Shown here: positions 27,961 to 37,394 of the stretch, piece by piece
Layout of the letters: every line of letters starts with the position of its first letter
Numbering within the stretch: position 1 is the stretch's first letter
Source of the DNA: Ectothiorhodospira shaposhnikovii
GTDB taxonomy: Bacteria; Pseudomonadota; Gammaproteobacteria; Ectothiorhodospirales; Ectothiorhodospiraceae
Direction of reading: 5' to 3'
Assembly: GCF_016584105.1 (NCBI RefSeq)
Contig: NZ_NRSM01000006.1
Span: 84,541-148,540, forward strand
Length of the DNA stretch: 64,000 nt
The notes under the pieces: generated by a model
Database searches by the model: none
Told to the model about the DNA's origin: nothing
The model's input: the letters and a program-made list of their open reading frames with translations, nothing else
Made by a program: the position numbers and the translations under genes

Positions 27961-29979
27961 ATGATCAACAGAGTGTCAGGTATCCCAGGTGTGAAATATG
28001 GCGCCATCCTGGCGGCGGCATTGATGCTGTCCGCCTGCGGTGGGGGCGGCGGCGGCGGCGGATTCTCCGGCGATGGCCCCGGCGATGGGACCCAGTCCCC
28101 GGCCAGCATCCAGATCTTCGCCGACAAGGTTCAGGTGAACGCGGACGGTTCGGATTCCGCCGAAATCACCGTTCAGGTGAAAAACGCCGGCAACCTCCTG
28201 CTCGGCGGCGTGCCGGTGACCATGACCGTGGACCCGGACGGATCACGCCCCGGCAACCAGGGCTATAACCTGGTCGTCAGGGGCGCCGTCACCGCGGAAA
28301 CCGGCACTGTCACCGCCAGCCTGGGCAGCAGTCAGAGCCTGCTCGCCGGCAACGCCGTGGTCACCGCCCGGATACCGGACACCAACCTGAGCACATCCAT
28401 CGGCTTCGTCTTCGTCGGCCCCAGCCTCACCACCAATCCCGGCCAGCTGCAGATGGTTCAGGGTGAGCGGGAACTGATCACCGTCAGGGCCACTGCCGGT
28501 GCCGGCAACCCGGGCAGCAACCAGACCGTCTGCATTGACGCCCCGTCCTTCACCCGGGTGGTTCAGGAGGCTGGCATCATCAGCCGGCCGGACTGCCCCA
28601 CCGCCATCACCACCGGCTCCAACGGTGAAGCCAGCTTCCGCCTGGACGCCCAGGCACTGGGCAACGGCGTGGTCAGGCTGACCGGCCTGGGCCTGACCTC
28701 GGACATCCCTGTCACCGTGGTCCCGGCAGGCGTGAGTTTCACCACCCCGTCGCCTGATGATGCCATTGAAATCTCCACCCCCGTGAACATCGCGGTACAG
28801 ACGCCCGGCTATGCTGGCAATGTGCGGATCATTACCTCCTCCGGCATCCTCAATGGCGGTACCCGCATCGCCGTGGTGCCCGCCACCGGCGGCGTGGCCA
28901 CCGCCACCCTCACCGGCTTCAGCACCGGCCGGGTCACCCTCTCGGCGGAAAAAATGGATGCATCGGGAGAGCGGGCCATCACCTCCTTCTTCGCCTTCAA
29001 CGACAGCAACCTCGACCCCGACCTGACCAACGTCTCCATCCAGGCCAGCCCGGCCACCCTGGCCGTCGGTTCCGGCAGCAGCTCGACCATCACCCTGACG
29101 GCCACCCGCTCCCAGCCCGGCCAGTCCAATAATATCCCGGTGCCCCCCGGTGAGCTGATCACCTTCGAGTTCATTGGCGACAGCCTGGGTTCCAGTCTCA
29201 GCAGTCCCTTTGCCAATACCAACAACGATGGCATTGCCTCGGTTCGCCTGCAGGCCGGCAACATCCCCTCGTCCGCCCAGGGTGTCCGCGTACGCGCCTG
29301 CGTCGTTTCCATCAACAAGTGCGACGAGACCTCCGTCACCCTGACCAACCGGCCTGGCTCCCTCGCCATCGGCCTGTCCAACACCATTGACAGCACCAAT
29401 AACGACACCGCCTACATATTGCCCATCTCCATCATCGCCACCGATGTCAACGGCGGCGCCCTGGGAGGCGTGGACATCTCCCTGCGGGCCTGGCCCACCC
29501 GGTTCCGTACCGGATTCAGGGACACCGAGGGCGACCTGACCGTGGGGGTCGACACCCACGTCAATGAAGATACCAACAGGAATGTCACCCGGGACCTGGG
29601 TGATGGCTGGACCTCCGGACTGGTGGCCGGTCTTGCCTTCGGCCTGAGTGACACCCGCCGGAAATGTGAACCGGCCGGGGCTTCCGAACCCGCCGCCGGG
29701 ACGGTCATCGACGCAACCGCCGCTTTCGAGCAGGGCTGCAGGTTGCTGCCGGAATCCTCGGCCGCCGGTTCCCTGCCCGGCGTGGTGACCACTGACGAAA
29801 ATGGCCTGGCCACCTTCAACCTCACCTATCCCAAGGACCGGGCCCAGGTGATCGAGGTGGAAATCCTCGCCACCACCCAGGTGGATGGCACGGAGGTGCT
29901 GAGCTCCCGCATCTTCTTCCTGCCGCGGGAGGAAAGTGACGACAACCTGCCTCACTCCCCCTACAACATCTATTTCTGA
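27961..29979 (+). CDS. Large lipoprotein with bacterial Ig-like repeats, next to the pilus genes
   Basis: A 672-residue predicted lipoprotein: signal peptide with lipobox LSAC near residue 25, then a glycine run (GGGGGGGG) and acidic linker. The rest is a string of beta-sandwich repeats of the Big/invasin type, visible as SIQIFADKVQVNADGSDSAE followed by IxVQVKNAGN...LLGGVPVTM, and again as ASPATLAVGSGSSSTITLTA...IPVPPGELITFEF. Six Cys pairs are possible in the second half. It probably sits on the outer membrane facing out and may be an adhesin. A link to pili rests only on its place between pilQ and fimT. The leader from 27848 to 27960 holds no other gene. Confidence 0.85.
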   Translation: MINRVSGIPGVKYGAILAAALMLSACGGGGGGGGFSGDGPGDGTQSPASIQIFADKVQVNADGSDSAEITVQVKNAGNLLLGGVPVTMTVDPDGSRPGNQGYNLVVRGAVTAETGTVTASLGSSQSLLAGNAVVTARIPDTNLSTSIGFVFVGPSLTTNPGQLQMVQGERELITVRATAGAGNPGSNQTVCIDAPSFTRVVQEAGIISRPDCPTAITTGSNGEASFRLDAQALGNGVVRLTGLGLTSDIPVTVVPAGVSFTTPSPDDAIEISTPVNIAVQTPGYAGNVRIITSSGILNGGTRIAVVPATGGVATATLTGFSTGRVTLSAEKMDASGERAITSFFAFNDSNLDPDLTNVSIQASPATLAVGSGSSSTITLTATRSQPGQSNNIPVPPGELITFEFIGDSLGSSLSSPFANTNNDGIASVRLQAGNIPSSAQGVRVRACVVSINKCDETSVTLTNRPGSLAIGLSNTIDSTNNDTAYILPISIIATDVNGGALGGVDISLRAWPTRFRTGFRDTEGDLTVGVDTHVNEDTNRNVTRDLGDGWTSGLVAGLAFGLSDTRRKCEPAGASEPAAGTVIDATAAFEQGCRLLPESSAAGSLPGVVTTDENGLATFNLTYPKDRAQVIEVEILATTQVDGTEVLSSRIFFLPREESDDNLPHSPYNIYF

Positions 29980-30001
29980 ACCCGCTGATCAGCAGCGGCA
30001 G

Positions 30002-30040
30002 ATGGCCCGGTCAGTCCCACTGACCGGGCCATTCCTTTTT
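30002..30040 (+). terminator. Strong Rho-independent terminator after the Ig-like lipoprotein
   Basis: A 14-bp perfect stem ATGGCCCGGTCAGT / ACTGACCGGGCCAT with a CCC loop, followed by TCCTTTTT. It separates pilMNOPQ-lipoprotein from the minor pilin operon. Confidence 0.9.
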
Positions 30041-30208
30041 CAGCCCCTCTCGCCGACGGGACCGGAAACCACCAATCATACCCCCACCAAGTCTGTCGGT
30101 TCTTTTTACACTTCAAGCACTTGCACGAATTCGCCGATCATTCCACCAAACCTCCCGTTCATCCATTGACACAGGACACCCCCCGTGTCCAGGACTAGAC
30201 TAGGAGGC

Positions 30209-30688
30209 ATGAAAAGCTCCGGTTTCTCTCTCGTTGAACTTGTGGTGACCCTGGCGGTGGCGGCCATTCTGGCCACCATAGCCGTTCCGGGGTTTACAAA
30301 CCTGATACAGACAAACCGGGTGGTCACCCAGACCAATGACCTGGTTGCCGCCCTCAATCTGGCCCGCAGCGAGGCCATCAAGCGGGGCGTTCAGGTGAAC
30401 GTCTCCCCTGTCGACAGCGACTTCGCCCAGGGCTGGTGCGTCCATTTGGACAACGACTGCACAGATGACGACGGGATCATCCGGGAATTCCCCGGCATGA
30501 GGCACATGACCGTCACCCCCACCCTCGCCATCCTCAGCTTCGATGGCCGTGGCGCAAAGACTACCCCTAACAATATTGTGACCCTGACCATCAAGCCCTA
30601 CGGCTGCGCTTCGGGGACCAAGGATCGCATGCGCACTCTGGAAATCCAGAACACCGGTCGCGTCCAGATCACAACAGGGGACTGCTGA
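30209..30688 (+). CDS. fimT: Type IV minor pilin of the FimT/FimU (GspH) type
   Basis: A 159-residue prepilin with short leader MKSSG before FSLVELVVTLAVAAILATIA, so prepilin peptidase should cut between G5 and F6 with Glu at +5. The C-terminal domain is GspH/FimT-like (LNLARSEAIKRGVQVNVSP, GRVQI). Cys residues near the end could form a disulfide. Start at ATG 30209 is set by AGGAGG just upstream. It is first in fimT-pilV-pilW-pilX-pilY1-pilY2-pilE. Whether it equals FimU or FimT functionally cannot be decided. Confidence 0.9.
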   Translation: MKSSGFSLVELVVTLAVAAILATIAVPGFTNLIQTNRVVTQTNDLVAALNLARSEAIKRGVQVNVSPVDSDFAQGWCVHLDNDCTDDDGIIREFPGMRHMTVTPTLAILSFDGRGAKTTPNNIVTLTIKPYGCASGTKDRMRTLEIQNTGRVQITTGDC

Positions 30689-30690
30689 CA

Positions 30691-31179
30691 GTGACACATC
30701 CCGACTCCCACCCTCCCAGCGCCTCGCCGGTTGACCGCCGTCAGGGCGGATTCACCCTCATTGAGGTGCTGGTCGCGGTCCTCGTGCTGGCCATCGGTCT
30801 GCTGGGGCTTGCGGGGCTTCAGGCCACCTCCGTGCGTTTCAACCACGAGGCCCACCTGAGAACCCAGGCCACCTTCCTTGCCTACGACATCACGGACAGG
30901 ATGCGGGCCAATCTGGTGGCAACGGAAGCAGGCGCCTACACGGAAGCAGACTTCAATCCGCAGAACTGCAACCCGGCTTTCGTCTCCAACGCCGGCACCC
31001 TGGCCGATCGGGACATGGAGGAATGGCGCAACCAGCTTGCCTGTCTCCTTCCCCAAGGGGCAGGCACCATCCAGGTTGCGGGGGATCTCGTGACCATCAC
31101 CGTACGCTGGACCGAAAGACAGCACGAAGACGCGGAACCGGTTTCACGGGATTTCGCCATGGCCACGAGGCTGTTCTGA
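30691..31179 (+). CDS. pilV: Type IV minor pilin PilV
   Basis: A 162-residue prepilin starting with GTG 30691, with a long leader (about 20 residues) before G|FTLIEVLVAVLVLAIGLLGLAGLQ, the PilV signature. PilV helps form the priming complex at the pilus tip with PilW, PilX and FimU. The next ORF starts 3 bp after its stop. Confidence 0.92.
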   Translation: MTHPDSHPPSASPVDRRQGGFTLIEVLVAVLVLAIGLLGLAGLQATSVRFNHEAHLRTQATFLAYDITDRMRANLVATEAGAYTEADFNPQNCNPAFVSNAGTLADRDMEEWRNQLACLLPQGAGTIQVAGDLVTITVRWTERQHEDAEPVSRDFAMATRLF

Positions 31180-31182
31180 ACC

Positions 31183-32277
31183 ATGAATTCCATCACCCAC
31201 AGATCCGCTCCACCCGCAGGCCAGCAACGCGGCCTGTCCCTGGTGGAACTCATGGTAGCCCTGCTGATTGCCCTGATCCTGACCGGTGGGGTCATCCAGA
31301 TCTTTGTCAGCTCCAGCCAGACCTACCGGCAGCAGGAAGCCCTGTCCCGGGTCCAGGAAAATACCCGGTTCATCATCGACACCCTGCAACGGGAACTGCG
31401 GGAGGCGGGAAATTATGGCTGCGTATCCAGCCTGCGCATGGAAGATGCGCCGCTCACCAATCCCCGTCTGCGTTCGGGCCTGCTGCGCGTCACCCTGAAC
31501 AACCCCGCCGCCTGGCAATGGAATTTCGCCAGGCCCGTGGAAGGGTACAGGGGTACGGGCGGCGGCTTCTCTCCCGCCCTGCCCATGGCCCTGCCCGGCG
31601 TACGGGACGACAGCGACGTACTGACCGTCCGTGGCATGACCGGTGCTCCCCTGGCCGTAGATGATCACCCCACCAACGCCACCCTGCCCCCCGGCGCCAC
31701 GCCACTGCAAATCGCCCCGGGCAATGACATCGCCCAAGGGGACATCCTGCTCGCCAACAACTGCACGGTGGCGGCCGTCTTCCAGGTGACCAATGCCGAT
31801 CCGGGCACCACGGGACAGCTGGTTCACGATACCGGCGCCGGCCCCCTGCCCGGCAATTACACCCAGGCCCTCGGCGCCAACTTCGGCCAGGGCAGCGATG
31901 TGATGCGCGTGTCCAGTCGTTCCTACTACATCGCCAATGGCGCCAACGGCCGACCGGCCCTGTTCCGCATCCTCGACGCCCAGGCGGCCGGAGAGGAGCT
32001 GGTGGAAGGCGTGGAACGGATGCGGATCGCCTTCGGCGTGGATGACACCGGAAATCTCGCCGCCGATCGGTTCCTGAACCCCCAGCAGGTGGACAACCAG
32101 GGCCTGTGGGAGTCGGTGGTCGCCGTCAGGGTGACTCTCCTCATGGCCAGCACCCAGCAGGGCGTGATCGATCAGCCCCAGCAGATCAATTTTGATGGCG
32201 AAGTCTTCACCCCAGACGATCGACGACTACGACTGGTGGTGAGCACCACCATCGGACTTCGCAACAGACTCCCGTGA
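31183..32277 (+). CDS. pilW: Type IV minor pilin PilW
   Basis: A 364-residue prepilin: leader through QQRG, cleavage before LSLVELMVALLIALILTGGV, then IFVSSSQTYRQQEALSRVQENTRF and the PilW C-terminal domain (MRIAFGVDDTGN). This is the usual size for PilW. Confidence 0.92.
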   Translation: MNSITHRSAPPAGQQRGLSLVELMVALLIALILTGGVIQIFVSSSQTYRQQEALSRVQENTRFIIDTLQRELREAGNYGCVSSLRMEDAPLTNPRLRSGLLRVTLNNPAAWQWNFARPVEGYRGTGGGFSPALPMALPGVRDDSDVLTVRGMTGAPLAVDDHPTNATLPPGATPLQIAPGNDIAQGDILLANNCTVAAVFQVTNADPGTTGQLVHDTGAGPLPGNYTQALGANFGQGSDVMRVSSRSYYIANGANGRPALFRILDAQAAGEELVEGVERMRIAFGVDDTGNLAADRFLNPQQVDNQGLWESVVAVRVTLLMASTQQGVIDQPQQINFDGEVFTPDDRRLRLVVSTTIGLRNRLP

Positions 32278-32285
32278 GGCCTGCC

Positions 32286-32792
32286 ATGCACACCCCACTG
32301 CTCCGCCATTCAGGTCAGACCGGATCGGCACTGGTCATCGCCCTGGTCTTCCTGCTGCTGCTCACCCTCATCGGCGTCACCGCCATGCAGGGCACCACCC
32401 TGCAGGAGCGCATGGCCGGCAATGCCAGGGACCGGAATCTGTCCTTTCAGGGCGCGGAGGCGGCTCTGAGGGAATGTGAGGCATGGATAGACCTTCAGAC
32501 AGTGGATATCGTCACCCCCGCCCTGGCCGACCCCGCGGCCTGGGATGGGTCAGGCCAGACCTGCACCTACAGCATCAACCAGGCCCCACATCCCACCCTG
32601 CTGGCGGCGGACCCCGTGGCTCATGTGGCCGAACCGCGCCTGGTAAGGGTGAATCCCGTGGACCCGGCTGGCTCGGGTGCCAGCGGCATCAGTGTACGGA
32701 GCCTGTACCCCGTGACCAGTCGTTCCACTGGCGGCGTCGACACCACGGTGGTCGTCCTGCAGTCCATCTGCGAAAGGCCCTGCCGGCCATGA
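32286..32792 (+). CDS. pilX: Type IV minor pilin PilX
   Basis: A 168-residue PilX protein. The N-terminal segment GSALVIALVFLLLLTLIGVT followed by MQGTTLQERMAGNARDRNLSFQGAEAALRECE is the PilX_N signature. Unlike other pilins, the segment lacks the usual FTLxE, as is normal for PilX. I chose ATG 32286. A GTG at 32274 overlapping the pilW stop is the alternative. Confidence 0.9.
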   Translation: MHTPLLRHSGQTGSALVIALVFLLLLTLIGVTAMQGTTLQERMAGNARDRNLSFQGAEAALRECEAWIDLQTVDIVTPALADPAAWDGSGQTCTYSINQAPHPTLLAADPVAHVAEPRLVRVNPVDPAGSGASGISVRSLYPVTSRSTGGVDTTVVVLQSICERPCRP

Positions 32793-32887
32793 CCTTCCAC
32801 CACCCCTTGCGTCAGCGGCATCAGCCCATGCCGCCGGCAGCCCGAAACACATCTGATCGCAGCGAGCGTTACCGCAAGGATTGAATC

Positions 32888-35800
32888 ATGACCAAACACA
32901 CCCGGCCCGTGCCACTGCCATCACGCGCCACCGCGTTCACACTGGCCTGCCTGCTTGCCATTTTCGCGGGCACCCCGGCCGCGGCCAACATCAACATCGC
33001 CAACGCACCACTCTTTCTCACCACCAGCGTGGACCCCAACGTGGTCTTCGTCATCGACGACTCCGGCTCCATGCAGTGGGAAACCATGCCCGACGACATC
33101 ACCAAGAAGTTCAGCACGACGCTGGCCCGTTATGTCATGTGGACCTTCCCCCGCGAGCACAGCAACATCCACGGCGGAACGGCCCAATACACCAACGAGC
33201 GCACGGTCAGCTTCAACCACCTCAACACCACCGCCTTTTTCCGCTCCGCCCACAACAACACGGTCTATTACAACCCGGCCTTCACCTACCTGCCCTGGTC
33301 CAATCCGGACGGCACCCTGATGGCAAATGCCGATCCGGAGGCCGCCCCCAACCGTCCGCTTTTTCCCGAGTTCGGCACGCGCAATCTCACGATCGACAAC
33401 ACACAACGGGCGCCGTGGATCAACGACACCAACGGAAATAGCAATTCCATAAGCAGCACCTGGCAGACCTTTTACCCCGCCCTTTACTACCATTACGTCG
33501 GCGGGTCGGTTGACAACAGAAACAGCTACGAGCGGGTGGAAATCCGCTCCACCACGGGCGCCTATGTGGGCCACGGCAGGGAAAACCGGGACGACTGCCA
33601 AGACAAGGCAAGCGCCACCTGCACCTATGACGAAGAAATCCAGAACTTCGCCAACTGGTACAGCTACCACCGCAACCGGATCTTTGCTTCCCGGGCAGGT
33701 ATCGGCGCGGCCTTCGCCGTTCAGCCCGAGAACCTCCGCGTGGGCTATGGCGCCATCAACAAGGGCTCCAGCACCATCGATGGCCAGAGCACCAGCACGG
33801 TGGTCAGAGGCGTTCGCCCCTTTGCCGGAGCCGACCGCGAAAGCTTCTTCACCCAGCTCTATGAGCGCCCGGTGCCCGCTGCGGGCACGCCCCTGCGCAA
33901 TGCCCTCAAGGGTGTGGGGGAGTACTACAAGCGCACGGACAGCCGTGGCCCCTGGAGCACCACCCCGGGATTCAACGGCGGCACCGACCTGAGCTGCCGC
34001 CAGAGTTTTACCATCCTCATGTCCGACGGCTACTGGAATGGTTCCAACCCCAATGTGGGCAATCAGGATGGCTCCGGTAATACATCCTGGACCGGACCCG
34101 ATGGACAGTCTGGAGGGTATACGGTTGCTGCGCCCTTCAAGGATGGCCACGACAATACCCTGGCGGACGTGGCCATGGCTTACTGGAAACAGGACCTGCG
34201 CCCCGACCTGGAAAACCGGGTGCCCCATAGCGAGCGCTACCCCGCTTTCTGGCAGCACATGGTGACCTACACAGTGGGACTGGGCGTCCATGGCAATATT
34301 GATCCCGAGGATGCCTTTGCCGCCATTTCAGATCCATCGATCACCATTGACTGGCCCAGTCCCCATCCGTCGGACGCCGATCCGGAAAAGATCGACGACA
34401 TGCTCCACGCCGCAGTCAACTCCGGTGGCGATTTCTTCAGTGCAGACGACCCGGGAACCTTCGCGAGAGAACTGACCCGGGTGCTTGGGGAGGTACTCGG
34501 TCGCGTTGAAAGCTCATCCACCTCCGCCGCGGCCAGTTCCGCCGTGCTTCAGGAAGACACCCGGCTCTACAGAACCGGCTTCCGTTCCGGTGACTGGTCC
34601 GGCAGCTTCGAGGCCCTGGAACTGAACAGCGATGGTTCGCCCTCCAGCAAGATCTGGGACGCGGAAACGGAACTTCGTGCCATGGTCGGCAGCCGGAAGA
34701 TCATCACCACCAACGGTACCGGCACCGGCATCCCATTCACCTTCGATGCCCTGTCCTCGGACCAGAAGGCGGCCCTGAACACGGGCCTGGACGGCACCCA
34801 GGACAACCTGGGCTCGGCCCGGGTGGCCTGGCTTCAAGGCCACGAGAACGCCCATCCGTCCTTCCGCAGCCGCTCCGAATCCCACCCGGCCCGGCTGATG
34901 GGAGACATCATCAACTCCAATCCCCAGTTCGTCGGCAGGACCTACGACGGCTTCAGTCGCCTTCTGGGGGCCCCCGGCAATCGCGACCGGGTCAGGACCA
35001 TCTACGTGGGCGCCAATAACGGCATGCTCCATGCCTTCAACGCCGACGATGGCAAGGAACTCTTTGCCTTCATCCCCGGACAGCTACTCACCGCGGCCGC
35101 GGGCAGTCCGAGCCCGGTCAACCATCTCATGGATGAGGACTACACCCATCGCTACTACATGGAGGGCACCCCCTTGATCGACGAGGCCCAGATCGGCGCG
35201 GGCAACGCCTGGAGGACCGTGCTGGTCAGTTCCATGGGGGCTGGCGGGCGCACCGTGTTCGCCCTGGATGTCACCGATCCCACCGCCTTCAACACCGGCC
35301 ATGTGCTGTGGGAATTCACCGACCCCGACCTGGGGTACAACGTCGGCCAGCCCACCATCGCCCGCCTGAGCAATGGCACCTGGGCCGCCATCTTCGGCAA
35401 CGGCTACAACAGCAACTCCCACAAGGCCTTTCTCTTCGTCGTCGATCTCAAGGATGGCTCCCTGATCCGCAAGATCGATACCGGCGTGGGTTCAGGGGGA
35501 AGCCCCAATGGTCTGTCCCTTCCCCGGTGGACCGACTGGCCATCCCAGAGCCTGGCCGCGGAAAAGGCCTATGCCGGAGACCTGCTGGGCAACATGTGGC
35601 GATTCGATCTGAGCAGCACGGACCCGGGTCAATGGAGCGCGGGCAAGCTGTTCACGGCCACCGATGCCGGTGGCAATCCACAACCGATCACTTCCGCCCC
35701 CGCTCTGGCCCTGGCACGGGATTCGGATGACATCCTGGTCGTCTTCGGCACCGGCAGCTATTTCCGCGTCCAGGATGGCGGTGCGGCGGGCAACCAGGTG

Positions 35801-36358
35801 CAATCCTTCTACGGCATCATCGACAACAATACCCCGGTCAGCGGTCGCGGCCAGCTGCTCATGCAGGAAATCACCGCCCAGGGCAGCCACTCCGTGGACG
35901 ACAATTCCTACACCCTTCGCAACATCACTGACAACGAACTCACCAGTAGCCATCGGGGCTGGTATCTGGACCTGAACTGGTCCACCGGAGAACGGGTCCT
36001 GACCGCCCCCACCTTCCCCACCGGAACGGTACAGGAGCGGGTCCGCTTTGCCACCATGATCCCCGACAATGACCCCTGCGGCATCGGGCGGAGAGGCTTC
36101 CTTTACGACCTCGACCTGTTCACCGGCGGTCGATTCCACCAGACGGTCTTCGACCTGGACCGGGATGGCGAATTCGACGATGCGGATCTGTGGAACAATG
36201 GAGATGCCCCCAGCGGGATCAGCCATGGTTGGGGCGAGCAGCGCACCGTCATTTCCGATGGTCCCATCGACTATATCTACGACGGTGAAGGTCGCAAGAT
36301 CGACGGTCGGGGTGACCCCAACCGCTTTGGCCGCCAGTCCTGGAGACAACTGAGATGA
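32888..36358 (+). CDS. pilY1: Type IV pilus tip adhesin/assembly factor PilY1
   Basis: PilY1 caps the pilus, promotes extension and mediates adhesion. The 1156-residue product has a signal peptide ending near AAA, then an N-terminal von Willebrand A-like region with the MIDAS motif DDSGS (VVFVIDDSGSMQWE). It has a C-terminal beta-propeller (YVGANNGMLHAFNADDGKEL, LFAFIPGQLL) and a calcium-binding DxDxDG loop (DLDRDGEFDDADL) near residue 1095. All PilY1 hallmarks are intact. It overlaps the next gene by 4 nt. Confidence 0.95.
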   Translation: MTKHTRPVPLPSRATAFTLACLLAIFAGTPAAANINIANAPLFLTTSVDPNVVFVIDDSGSMQWETMPDDITKKFSTTLARYVMWTFPREHSNIHGGTAQYTNERTVSFNHLNTTAFFRSAHNNTVYYNPAFTYLPWSNPDGTLMANADPEAAPNRPLFPEFGTRNLTIDNTQRAPWINDTNGNSNSISSTWQTFYPALYYHYVGGSVDNRNSYERVEIRSTTGAYVGHGRENRDDCQDKASATCTYDEEIQNFANWYSYHRNRIFASRAGIGAAFAVQPENLRVGYGAINKGSSTIDGQSTSTVVRGVRPFAGADRESFFTQLYERPVPAAGTPLRNALKGVGEYYKRTDSRGPWSTTPGFNGGTDLSCRQSFTILMSDGYWNGSNPNVGNQDGSGNTSWTGPDGQSGGYTVAAPFKDGHDNTLADVAMAYWKQDLRPDLENRVPHSERYPAFWQHMVTYTVGLGVHGNIDPEDAFAAISDPSITIDWPSPHPSDADPEKIDDMLHAAVNSGGDFFSADDPGTFARELTRVLGEVLGRVESSSTSAAASSAVLQEDTRLYRTGFRSGDWSGSFEALELNSDGSPSSKIWDAETELRAMVGSRKIITTNGTGTGIPFTFDALSSDQKAALNTGLDGTQDNLGSARVAWLQGHENAHPSFRSRSESHPARLMGDIINSNPQFVGRTYDGFSRLLGAPGNRDRVRTIYVGANNGMLHAFNADDGKELFAFIPGQLLTAAAGSPSPVNHLMDEDYTHRYYMEGTPLIDEAQIGAGNAWRTVLVSSMGAGGRTVFALDVTDPTAFNTGHVLWEFTDPDLGYNVGQPTIARLSNGTWAAIFGNGYNSNSHKAFLFVVDLKDGSLIRKIDTGVGSGGSPNGLSLPRWTDWPSQSLAAEKAYAGDLLGNMWRFDLSSTDPGQWSAGKLFTATDAGGNPQPITSAPALALARDSDDILVVFGTGSYFRVQDGGAAGNQVQSFYGIIDNNTPVSGRGQLLMQEITAQGSHSVDDNSYTLRNITDNELTSSHRGWYLDLNWSTGERVLTAPTFPTGTVQERVRFATMIPDNDPCGIGRRGFLYDLDLFTGGRFHQTVFDLDRDGEFDDADLWNNGDAPSGISHGWGEQRTVISDGPIDYIYDGEGRKIDGRGDPNRFGRQSWRQLR

Positions 36359-36687
36359 TGAACAGACTCAACCCGATGAGACCCATCCGAATCCTGAAAC
36401 GGCTTGGCATGACCGTGGCGGCACTGACCGTGCTGCCGGCGGCCCTGGCCGCGACGGCCTCCGACGTGGTTTACGTGGGAGTGATCGACGAGGTCAGCAT
36501 TCAGGGCCGGCAGATCGTCATCAACGCGGAGCCTTACCGGCTGAGCACCAACGTTCAGGTGCAGAGAAGCAGCGATGCGGTCTCCAGTCAGCTCAAGGCC
36601 GGCCAGTATGTTCAGTTTGCCTACACCCAGGTGGGGAACGAACCGACGGTCATCCGTCTGCTCATCCTTGATCATCCTCCGGAATAA
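36355..36687 (+). CDS. Small periplasmic PilY2-like protein
   Basis: A 110-residue protein with a signal peptide (basic MMNRLNPMRPIRILKRLG, then a hydrophobic stretch to ALAA) and a small beta-rich domain, VVYVGVIDEVSIQGRQIVIN ... LSTNVQVQ ... LKAGQYVQFAYTQ. By position between pilY1 and pilE and by size it corresponds to PilY2 of Pseudomonas. Sequence similarity is not strong enough for me to assign the symbol. Its start overlaps the pilY1 stop, implying coupling. Confidence 0.75.
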   Translation: MMNRLNPMRPIRILKRLGMTVAALTVLPAALAATASDVVYVGVIDEVSIQGRQIVINAEPYRLSTNVQVQRSSDAVSSQLKAGQYVQFAYTQVGNEPTVIRLLILDHPPE

Positions 36688-36699
36688 CGGGAACATCCC

Positions 36700-37095
36700 A
36701 TGACAAAGAAGGATTCACAGCGAGGATTCACCCTGATTGAAGTCATGATCGTGGTGGTGATCATCGGGATTCTTGCCACCATCGCCTATCCGGCCTACAC
36801 CGAACAGGTGCAGAAGACCCGGCGTACAGATGCCACCTCGGCGCTGCTCATGGCCGCCCAGCAACTGGAGCGGTGTTATACGGTGCAGAACTCCTACGAG
36901 AACTGTGCGGTCAGGGCCCAGTCGGATGACGGACACTACGACATCGATGCAGACCTGGATGCCACCACCTTTACCCTGACCGCCACCCCGGCCAGCGGCA
37001 GCCCTCAGACCAAGGACACGCGGTGTACGGAGTTCACCCTGACCCACACCGGCGCACGCTCGGCGGAGGGCACGCTGGGGGATGATTGCTGGTAG
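36700..37095 (+). CDS. pilE: Type IV minor pilin PilE
   Basis: A 131-residue prepilin with short leader MTKKDSQRG, then FTLIEVMIVVVIIGILATIA and YPAYTEQVQKTRRTDA, the PilE pattern. C-terminal cysteines (TRCTEFTL ... DDCW) likely form the pilin D-loop disulfide. It is last in the minor-pilin operon. Confidence 0.93.
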   Translation: MTKKDSQRGFTLIEVMIVVVIIGILATIAYPAYTEQVQKTRRTDATSALLMAAQQLERCYTVQNSYENCAVRAQSDDGHYDIDADLDATTFTLTATPASGSPQTKDTRCTEFTLTHTGARSAEGTLGDDCW

Positions 37096-37128
37096 CCCCC
37101 CCCAGGCCTGTCCTTTTGGCCATTTCCC

Positions 37129-37157
37129 CTCGCCCTGCCGATGATCGGCAGGGCGAG
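37129..37157 (+). terminator. Hairpin after pilE, likely terminator
   Basis: CTCGCCCTGCCGAT and ATCGGCAGGGCGAG form a 14-bp perfect dyad, followed by TTCGTTT. The U-run is weak, so efficiency is uncertain. Confidence 0.65.
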
Positions 37158-37199
37158 TTCGTTTCAGGCTTGCCTCGCAGTGACCATTTCTGCGGACAG

Positions 37200-37225
37200 G
37201 TGACAGAAATTGTCACCTCTGTCAC
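37200..37225 (+). promoter_or_regulatory. TGTCAC repeats upstream of pilA, candidate PilR binding sites
   Basis: GTGACA-N5-TGTCAC (37200-37216) is a perfect dyad followed by another TGTCAC (37220-37225). It lies about 112-137 bp upstream of the transcription start expected from the sigma-54 promoter. PilR of Pseudomonas recognises repeated TGTC-type boxes in the same interval. Assignment is inferred. Confidence 0.5.
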
Positions 37226-37310
37226 AGGGGGATTGAACGCTTTGGGCGCGGCAGGGGCGGAATTGACCGCTCAGGATTTCAAATCTGCCATCCATCCTGC
37301 GATCTGAAAG

Positions 37311-37326
37311 TGGCATGTAGATTGCT
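37311..37326 (+). promoter_or_regulatory. Sigma-54 promoter of pilA
   Basis: TGGCAT-N5-TTGCT matches the -24/-12 consensus TGGCAC-N5-TTGCW with GG and GC exactly 12 bp apart. Transcription should start near 37337, leaving a 58-nt leader before pilA. RpoN/PilR control of the major pilin is well known in Pseudomonas. Confidence 0.85.
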
Positions 37327-37394
37327 GTATTATCAGGGCATGGAGTCGGATGTGTGGCTTCCTGGATGACAACCTCGTTGATAAATGGAGATTG

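Noticed and set aside
28243..29955. A 570-codon minus-strand frame opposite the Ig-like lipoprotein
   Set aside because: Gly/Asp-rich shadow. The plus-strand frame has a signal peptide, a lipobox, repeats and a terminator.
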